From: Pseudomonadota bacterium
GTDB lineage: Bacteria > Pseudomonadota > Gammaproteobacteria > Pseudomonadales > Cellvibrionaceae
DNA length: 11,593 bases
Assembly: GCA_023416875.1 (NCBI GenBank)
Contig: JAEZGT010000255.1
Coordinates: 1-11,593 of the forward strand
Direction: 5' to 3'
Shown here: piece after piece, positions 5,791 to 11,593 of the stretch
Layout: every line of letters starts with the position of its first letter
Position numbering within the stretch: position 1 is the first letter of the stretch
Position numbers and translations under genes: made by a program
Notes under the pieces: model-generated
Told to the model about the DNA's origin: nothing
Seen by the model: only the letters and a program-made list of their open reading frames with translations
Database searches by the model: none

Positions 5791-8655
5791 TTAGAAATCC
5801 ACCTTCAGGGAAATTTCGTAACGACGATCCGCCATGACTGACAACATGTTGGAGTTACCACCGCCGGTGGCGCGGAAGTAGATTTCATCCGTCAGGTTGT
5901 AGACGTTCAGCTTCAGGTGAACCCGCGCGCTGTCCCAGGTGGCTCCCACGTTGTAAACGGTGGCTTCGGGGATTTCGACCGTCTGGATGCGGTTGGCCCA
6001 AGACTTTTCAAAATACTGGATATTGGCGAGCAGACCGAAGCCCTTGCCGAGGGTATAGGTGGTGTTAAGCGACGCCTGCACCTTCGGTGAACCCGGAACC
6101 TCGTCGTAGACGTTGTTGGGGTCATCGATCAGCACGCGAGTACGACCGCCGTAACCGAAGGCTTCCGCCGGGTAGATTTCGCCTGTAGGCAGAACTATGT
6201 CCTGGAAGCCCAGGTCGCGGGCGGTCACATCAATCTGCTGACCCGTGGTCAGGCCATTGAGGTAGCGGCCATCCAGATAAGTGACCGCAGCGCCGATAAA
6301 CCATTTCCGGGTGGGCTGATAGTTGATGCTCGCTTCAACACCCTCGGTGGTCGTACTGGTCGCGAATGAGCTGACGCTGGGGTCACTTGGGTTGGACACG
6401 TCGGTGCGCTCCTGATCAAACCAGGCGAGGGTCCACTGCGCCTTGCGGCCCAGCGCTGTGCCTTTGATACCCACTTCCTTCAACTCGGCATCACCCACCA
6501 GCTTGCCGCCGAGAACTGTGTCTCTGGAGTACATGTTATTGGCGGAATCCAATGTGATGGTGGCGCGGGCGAAGGTGGCGTAAGGCGTCATGCTTGCCCA
6601 GGGCAGCTTGTGTGACAGGCTCGCGCTCACTGAGGTGCCGGAATCCGAGGTTTTCACTTCCGTACCAGGAGCGCGGAAAGCCCCAGGACAGGCTCCCGCG
6701 ACCGGTTCGGTACACGCGATGCCGGCGACGTAGTCCGCGAGCAATTCCGGCGTCGGTCCCCAACCAGAGGGCGTTGAAAGTGAGGTATTGCCGACGTTGG
6801 GGTTGAACAGCGGGCTCTCGGTCACCTTGGCGCGGACTTTATCGAAGCGTCCACCCAACACCAGGTTGGTATTGCGGAAAAAGTCGATATCAAACATCAG
6901 GCCAATGCCGTTCTCGGTGTACTCGGAGGTATTGTCCCGTGAGTTGGGCACGCCGGTCTGGTAGCTGTTGTTGGTCAACTGGGTCCAGAACATGGTGTTG
7001 GGATAAAAACCGCCGGTGCCGCTGCCATCCGCCTCGTAGGTTTGATAGGTGATGTCCTGACGGTAGTCGAAGTCCCCGCCGGAGCTGCGGATCCAACCTT
7101 TGGTATCGCGGTAGTTGATGGAAGCCAGGGTATTCACACTCAACCAATCCGGCAGTTTTTCGGACGGCAGGCGTTTGGTAACAGTGAGTTTGTCCTCCCA
7201 CATATGAATTTCCTGATTTTCACCGTAGGGCAGCCAGGAGTCTTTAAAGGAATCCAGGCTGTCGTAGAAAAATTGATTCTTGATGGTGAAATCCGGGTTG
7301 TAGTCGTTGATCAGATCGAAATAAAACATGCGCTGCGTGGCATTTTGTTCACGCTCGTATGCGCCGTTATTGCGGTAATCATTGTTGGAGAGAGTGGTCG
7401 TCCCGGTGGTGCACGGGTCGAGTACAAAACCGATGGGCAATTCTCTTGACACCAGTTCGCCACCGCCGGGGGTGTACGCTGGAACCGCATCGCTGCGCAT
7501 GTAATTTGCCATGGCGCAATCGAGATTAGCGCCCGGCCCATCGGTTAAATAATCTTTCATGGACTGCGGAATGCCGGCGATGGAATTGGCAAAACTGGAG
7601 AGCAGCAGAGGGTTGCCATTGGCATCGTTGCCCAGGCGAAAGCGCTGATCGAGAGACTGGTTGGCCCCGCTGATATCCCCCAGCACTGGCGACCCCAAAT
7701 AGGTCTCCACATAACCGATGCGACCGTCGCCGTTTAAATCCAGATTCGCGAGAGGACGACCGGTGACATAGACATCGTTGTCAATCAGATCTTGCGTGGT
7801 ACGGGTGAAATAAGCTCCGGCTGTAATTGAGTTCTGCATTTGGCCACCGGTTTCCAAACGGAAATTGCCGATGACGTTATCCACGCTCAAAGTGGCTTGG
7901 AGAAATTTCTGCTGTGCAGGCACTGTGCGAATAAAAGTGTCGGAATCTTCGAGCAGACCCACCACATACGCACCTGCAGTTTTACCGGCGATTTCAAACG
8001 GAATACCCAAACCAAATTGCATTTCACCTTTGTTGTAACTGCCAGTGGTAGCCTGCAAATAACCTTGCTCTTTGGTCATGTATTTACCGGTTTTTGCCCG
8101 GTTGGATTTTGGATCCAGGTTGGCGTAACCACCCACTTGCCCCATACCGTACAGCGGCGAGGGCGGCCCTTTAATCACTTCAATGTTGTCGTAAGCGGAT
8201 AAGACGGTACGCACGTGACCCTGCATTTGCAGACGTTTTACGCCGCGGTAATAAAAATCCGCAGACACACCGCGCACGTTGATACCACCCTGCAAACCGT
8301 AACGCGTGGTGGTGTAGGTGCCGGGCACCAGACGGCTCAAATCTTCAACAGTGGAAACGCCGAATAAGCGCAATTGTTCTTCGCTCACAAAGGTGACAGT
8401 GCGCGGTGTTTCCAATAGCGGTTTGGCAAAACCGAAAGAAGCCCCGGATGGCTCACTGGACAGCGCGCGCAGAGGATCATCCGTAATGGTGATGTCACTC
8501 AGATCCGCCACTTCACCTTCCTCAGGTGCGGCCTCCTGCTGTGCGAGCACGGAGGGAATATAAGCCAAAGGAACAGCGGCGGCGCTGAGCGCCATGGCTG
8601 CGGCGACAATGCGGCGCAAACCATATTTGCGACGAAATAAAATCGAACCGGACAT
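5791..8655 (-). CDS. TonB-dependent outer-membrane receptor without STN domain
   Basis: A 954-residue TBDR that imports a ligand across the outer membrane using TonB-ExbBD energy. I chose ATG at 8655, since GGGGAG lies 5 nt before it and a signal peptide follows (FRRKYGLRR, a hydrophobic stretch, cleavage after PSVLA, residue 38). An in-frame ATG at 8718 would add 21 residues and has no good ribosome site. A TonB box (DITIT, 54-58) is followed by FAKPLLETPRTVTFV, the plug (about 75-190; IEVIKGPPSPLYG, VGGYANLDPKS) and a long barrel ending in VDF, the C-terminal Phe that the BAM machinery recognises. An EF-hand loop lies at 306-317. Cysteines occur only as C380/C415 and C648/C656, probably loop disulfides. 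Plug style resembles siderophore receptors (FhuA/FpvA type), but the ligand is unknown; flanking amidases suggest an amide-bearing one. Paralog of the upstream receptor. Confidence 0.92.
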   Translation of the reverse strand: MSGSILFRRKYGLRRIVAAAMALSAAAVPLAYIPSVLAQQEAAPEEGEVADLSDITITDDPLRALSSEPSGASFGFAKPLLETPRTVTFVSEEQLRLFGVSTVEDLSRLVPGTYTTTRYGLQGGINVRGVSADFYYRGVKRLQMQGHVRTVLSAYDNIEVIKGPPSPLYGMGQVGGYANLDPKSNRAKTGKYMTKEQGYLQATTGSYNKGEMQFGLGIPFEIAGKTAGAYVVGLLEDSDTFIRTVPAQQKFLQATLSVDNVIGNFRLETGGQMQNSITAGAYFTRTTQDLIDNDVYVTGRPLANLDLNGDGRIGYVETYLGSPVLGDISGANQSLDQRFRLGNDANGNPLLLSSFANSIAGIPQSMKDYLTDGPGANLDCAMANYMRSDAVPAYTPGGGELVSRELPIGFVLDPCTTGTTTLSNNDYRNNGAYEREQNATQRMFYFDLINDYNPDFTIKNQFFYDSLDSFKDSWLPYGENQEIHMWEDKLTVTKRLPSEKLPDWLSVNTLASINYRDTKGWIRSSGGDFDYRQDITYQTYEADGSGTGGFYPNTMFWTQLTNNSYQTGVPNSRDNTSEYTENGIGLMFDIDFFRNTNLVLGGRFDKVRAKVTESPLFNPNVGNTSLSTPSGWGPTPELLADYVAGIACTEPVAGACPGAFRAPGTEVKTSDSGTSVSASLSHKLPWASMTPYATFARATITLDSANNMYSRDTVLGGKLVGDAELKEVGIKGTALGRKAQWTLAWFDQERTDVSNPSDPSVSSFATSTTTEGVEASINYQPTRKWFIGAAVTYLDGRYLNGLTTGQQIDVTARDLGFQDIVLPTGEIYPAEAFGYGGRTRVLIDDPNNVYDEVPGSPKVQASLNTTYTLGKGFGLLANIQYFEKSWANRIQTVEIPEATVYNVGATWDSARVHLKLNVYNLTDEIYFRATGGGNSNMLSVMADRRYEISLKVDF
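7705..7740 (-). other. EF-hand calcium loop in the left receptor (residues 306-317)
   Basis: DLNGDGRIGYVE matches the 12-residue EF-hand loop: Asp at 1, Asn at 3, Asp at 5, Gly at 6, Ile at 8, Glu at 12. It lies in a segment (TQDL...PLANLD...GSPV) about 110 residues after the plug, probably an extracellular loop. The same motif sits at the equivalent place in the neighbouring receptor. Confidence 0.7.
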
Positions 8656-8857
8656 AAAAACTCCCCAATGATTGCGAAGGACGAGCCACAGCCACGCGAG
8701 ACTGAGCGCGCCAGTCAAGGCCTAAGACGCCACCCAAAACGGCGCCCCTACCAGATCGAGCCTGCGCCAAGGAGAGATTCGAAAAAAATAAAAAAGACAA
8801 AAAACTATGGGGATTTTCAGGTAGGGATTTGCGCTGGGCGTGCGTCTGTGGTCGCTT
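8656..8857. other. 202-base gap between the two receptors, with U-rich tract
   Basis: No gene is supported here. On the minus strand it holds a T-rich tract (8782-8806: runs of 7, 6 and 6 T broken by single other bases) about 50 bases after the upstream receptor's stop, and the ribosome site of the next receptor at its end. I could not draw a stable stem immediately before the T-runs, so it is not a clear intrinsic terminator; it could be an AT-rich promoter element. A loose GGCGC/GCGCC pair (8741-8768, 18-base loop) is also present. No convincing -35/-10 pair was found. Confidence 0.35.
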
Positions 8858-11593
8858 TTAAAATTTATAGCGAATGGTGGCTTGCCACTGTCTACCCGGC
8901 ATTGTCTGGGCAATCACATCGCCGAGCGTATCGCCATTGCGTGCACGAAAATAATGTTCGTCGGTGATATTGGTGACATCGAGTTTGAAATCAAATGTGG
9001 CGTTGCTCCAGAACAAACCCGCATCAAAAACCAGACTGTCCGGAAGGCGCACCAAGCAGATACGGCCTGCGCAAGTGCTGGATAAATAATTGCCTTTAAA
9101 AGTGGTGCCCCAATTGTCATTAAAACGGTAAATCGCCGTAAAACCTAATTGGTCGCGGGGATTTCCCTGTTTGCGCTCATACGCGGGCAGATTGTCCGGC
9201 AATTGAATGCGCACTCGACCGCCGTACAAAAATGCTTCCGCCGGATAGACCAGATTGCCCGCTTCATCGTAAACGTCGATAAATCCCACCGCGCGCGCAT
9301 CCACCTGAATCGCGCCGCCGATATTCGGGGTAAAACGCGTTGTCTGACGCAACGCGTAGAGACTCAAAAATAAATCGCGCCGCGCCGCCCATTTGATTTC
9401 CGTCTGCCATCCCCGCGTCGTGGTGGCCGAGGCGTAGGCGTTGATGACCGTGGGATCATCGGCATTGCTGACATTCACCCTTCCCTGCTCATAAACGGAT
9501 GTGGTGAGATTGAGCGCGCCACCGAGCCAGCTGCCTTTAATGCCTAATTCTTTGAGCTCCGCCGCTCCGAGATGTCCGGAGTCGATCACGATATTGGTCA
9601 GCGAATTATTGTTGCCGTCGAGAATAATCGCTGAGCGCGCCATGGTGCCGTAGGGGCGCAAGCCCCAGGGTATTTGCTGGGAGACACTCACCGACCAGGA
9701 ACTGCCGCTGTCTTTTGCGCTGGCGACTTTATCGGTGTGCAGATATTTGCCCGGATTTTCCGACGTTCCCGCATTGGGCTCAAAGCGGCCGGCATAATCG
9801 ACGTTGCGCGCGGCGGAGAGGTCATAGCGCGCACCGGCGACAATATTGGTTCGGCTCCCCCATAAATCCACATCAAATAAAAATCCAGCACCGATTTCGG
9901 AAAATTCCGTTCGATAGTCCAGCACCCACGGCAAGCCATTCAGACTGGCATCCTCATTGGCACTGATGAAAGTGGTGTTGGGAGTCATGCCTGCGGTTTC
10001 GCGATTCCACAGATCCGAGGTGGCGTCGGTGCGATGGTTGCCGTAATCGGCATAGGTAATATTGCCTTTGGAAATCGTATAGCGCGCATTAAGGGACAGC
10101 GCCTGATTCATCTGCACCCAATCCGGCAGACCCTGTGCGCGCTTGGTCACCGTGAATTTATCCTCCAACACTTTCACGTTCTGAATCTGACTGAACGGCT
10201 GATTGGAGCTTTTGTACTGGTCCATGCTGTCGTAAAACAATTGATTTTTTACGGTGAAATCGGGGTTGCGGTCGTATACCAGGTCGGCAAACAGGGTCAG
10301 AAAATCCGCCTCCAGATCGCGCTCAAAAGCAGCGCTGCGGCGCGGGTTATAGGTGTTGATCGACACAGTGCGGGGATCGAGCGCCATGCCGATCGGCACA
10401 TTACCGGACATCGGCTGAGGCCCGCCGACACCCTGGGCGCGCAGAGCGCCGGTGGGATCGGCCTCGGGGTTAGCCTGAAGATAATCGTAGAGCGCCTGCG
10501 GGATGCCATTTACACCCGCAAACTGACGCAGATTGCCCAAGGGCTTACCCTCGACATCAGTAGGCCAGGGAAACGTCTGCTGCAACGGCTGGTTGGCCGC
10601 AGTGAGAGCACCTACAGCTGGCGAGGCTTGGTGCATTTCGAGATAACCGATGGTGCCGTCGCCGTTGCGATCCAGATTCACCAGCGGCGAACCGCCGATA
10701 TAACGCCCTTCGCTCACCAAATCTTGGGTAAGACGACCGGTGAGCGCGCCCGCAGTGCGGGACTCCTGGAAATTCAATCCGGTTTCCAGACGGAGAGGTC
10801 CGGCGACATCGTCGAAGCTGGCGGCGGCCTGCAGCACTTTTTGTTTGACCGGCACGCCCTCCGCATAGGAATCGGAATCCTCCAACAAGCCGTACAGGTA
10901 ATAACCGCCGGGACTCTCCAGAGATTCAAACGTCACCGGTCCGCCTATGCCAAAAGACACTTCCCGCCGCTGATACTCACCGACGATCAATTGGGAAAAA
11001 CCCGCTGCCTCCGGCATATATTGGCCAGTGCGCGAGCGGCCCGATTTGGGCACCACATTCACATAACCGCCGATTTTGCCGATGCCATGCAGCGGTGAGG
11101 CGGGGCCGCCAACCACTTCGATGGAATCCATGGCCGCCATCACACTGCGACCGTGACCCTGCAGCGTCAGGCGTTTCATACCGCGAAAATAAGTGTCTGC
11201 AGCGATATTGCGAATATCCACCGAGCCCTGCACACCAAAACGCGTGGTGGTAAAAACCCCCGGTACTACGCGCAACAAATCTTCCACCACGCTCAGGCTG
11301 AATAAATCGATGGCATCACCGTTGATAAAAGACACCGACCGGGGAGTCTCCAGCAGCGGTTTGGGGAAACCCACCACGGTGCCACCACCACCATCGTTCC
11401 ACCAGGGTTGCTCGCCGATGACCATCACATCTGTCAGCACCGTCACCCCCTGTTCTGCCTGCACTTCCTGCTGTGGCTCCACCATGGCGGCCGTTTGCGG
11501 CGGCGGTACCGGTTTCGAGGTGACCGCCACTGTACCCGTGTTGATAAACCGCCAGAGGAGGTCGGTTCCACGCAAAAGCTGTGTCAGCGCCTC
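8858..11593 (-). CDS. STN-domain TonB-dependent receptor (5' end outside window)
   Basis: The frame is open to the right edge, giving 911 visible residues; the true start is outside. The first visible residues, EALTQLLRGTDLLWRFINTG followed by TVAV, are the end of an STN (secretin/TonB short N-terminal) domain, found in transducer receptors such as FecA that signal to an anti-sigma factor. A Pro/Gln-rich linker and a TonB-box-like DVMVIGE (about 55-61) precede FPKPLLETPRSVSFI, the plug (IEVVGGPASPLHG, IGGYVNVVPKS) and a barrel ending RYKF with C-terminal Phe. The EF-hand loop DRNGDGTIGYLE is at visible residues 308-319. Its only two cysteines (visible 841 and 846, CAGRIC) probably form a loop disulfide near the C-terminus. 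It is the first gene of the visible cluster and a paralog of the next receptor. The ligand is unknown; regulation through a FecI/FecR-like pair upstream is possible but not visible. Confidence 0.92.
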   Translation of the reverse strand, partial: EALTQLLRGTDLLWRFINTGTVAVTSKPVPPPQTAAMVEPQQEVQAEQGVTVLTDVMVIGEQPWWNDGGGGTVVGFPKPLLETPRSVSFINGDAIDLFSLSVVEDLLRVVPGVFTTTRFGVQGSVDIRNIAADTYFRGMKRLTLQGHGRSVMAAMDSIEVVGGPASPLHGIGKIGGYVNVVPKSGRSRTGQYMPEAAGFSQLIVGEYQRREVSFGIGGPVTFESLESPGGYYLYGLLEDSDSYAEGVPVKQKVLQAAASFDDVAGPLRLETGLNFQESRTAGALTGRLTQDLVSEGRYIGGSPLVNLDRNGDGTIGYLEMHQASPAVGALTAANQPLQQTFPWPTDVEGKPLGNLRQFAGVNGIPQALYDYLQANPEADPTGALRAQGVGGPQPMSGNVPIGMALDPRTVSINTYNPRRSAAFERDLEADFLTLFADLVYDRNPDFTVKNQLFYDSMDQYKSSNQPFSQIQNVKVLEDKFTVTKRAQGLPDWVQMNQALSLNARYTISKGNITYADYGNHRTDATSDLWNRETAGMTPNTTFISANEDASLNGLPWVLDYRTEFSEIGAGFLFDVDLWGSRTNIVAGARYDLSAARNVDYAGRFEPNAGTSENPGKYLHTDKVASAKDSGSSWSVSVSQQIPWGLRPYGTMARSAIILDGNNNSLTNIVIDSGHLGAAELKELGIKGSWLGGALNLTTSVYEQGRVNVSNADDPTVINAYASATTTRGWQTEIKWAARRDLFLSLYALRQTTRFTPNIGGAIQVDARAVGFIDVYDEAGNLVYPAEAFLYGGRVRIQLPDNLPAYERKQGNPRDQLGFTAIYRFNDNWGTTFKGNYLSSTCAGRICLVRLPDSLVFDAGLFWSNATFDFKLDVTNITDEHYFRARNGDTLGDVIAQTMPGRQWQATIRYKF
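10637..10672 (-). other. EF-hand calcium loop in the STN receptor
   Basis: DRNGDGTIGYLE satisfies the EF-hand loop pattern at positions 1, 3, 5, 6, 8 and 12. The flanks (TQDL, then PLVNLD, then ASPAVG) align with the same region of the neighbouring receptor. Confidence 0.7.
11510..11593 (-). other. C-terminal part of an STN domain
   Basis: The 28 residues at the right edge contain the hallmark ALxxLLxGTxLxWR...GTVAV pattern of STN domains (PF07660). The frame is continuous with the receptor's plug and barrel, so the TTG at 11575 is an internal Leu codon and not a start. Confidence 0.8.

Noticed and set aside
7042..7449. Plus-strand 135-codon frame inside the left receptor
   Set aside because: It is antisense to conserved barrel sequence and shows no domain or ribosome site of its own.
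8656..8718. Upstream ATG at 8718 as start of the left receptor
   Set aside because: The extra 21 residues place a second hydrophobic segment before the signal peptide and lack a Shine-Dalgarno, while ATG 8655 has GGGGAG at a 5-nt spacing.
10034..11098. Long plus-strand open frame (354 codons) inside the STN receptor gene
   Set aside because: It is fully antisense to a strongly supported TBDR, has no recognisable domain, and its low-complexity His/Arg/Ile-rich composition is typical of antisense shadow frames.
11573..11575. TTG start of the STN receptor within the window
   Set aside because: The frame is open to the edge and the preceding codons (EALTQL) continue the STN domain, so this is an internal Leu.

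Overview
All protein-coding genes supported in this window lie on the minus strand, and every one encodes an envelope or exported protein. In transcription order (right to left) they are: a TonB-dependent receptor (TBDR) cut by the right edge (8858-11593); a second, paralogous receptor (5791-8655); an amidase with a twin-arginine signal (4154-5668); an amidase with a Sec signal (2479-4080); and, behind a candidate terminator and a 364-base gap, a lipoprotein with a C-terminal beta-propeller-type domain that runs off the left edge (1-2114). No tRNA, rRNA, mobile element or CRISPR array was seen.

The organism is most likely a gammaproteobacterium of the Cellvibrionaceae type (Cellvibrio, Saccharophagus, Teredinibacter). 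The reasons are long polyserine linkers in a secreted protein, large TBDRs with C-terminal Phe, a moderate GC content judged by eye, and Shine-Dalgarno-led genes. This is inference; no database search was made.

The two receptors are clear paralogs: about 57% identical by hand count over roughly 118 plug residues. They differ at the N-terminus. The right-hand one carries the end of an STN domain, as in signal-transducing receptors such as FecA. The left-hand one goes from its signal peptide almost directly to the TonB box. Both contain a canonical EF-hand calcium loop at the same alignment position about 110 residues after the plug, which is unusual for a TBDR.

The receptors are followed by two amidase-signature enzymes with complete Lys/cis-Ser/Ser triads, one exported by Tat and one by Sec. 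My reading, an inference, is an import and processing module: one or both receptors bring an amide-containing ligand across the outer membrane and the two amidases hydrolyse it in the periplasm. The first amidase resembles exported peptide amidase of Stenotrophomonas, so peptide amides are one possible ligand class. The plug style resembles siderophore receptors, so an amide-containing chelator is another.

The 122-base gap between receptor and Tat amidase holds three consecutive inverted repeats. They could lower or stabilise downstream expression relative to the receptor. The lipoprotein gene appears to be a separate unit, with several palindromes in its upstream region.
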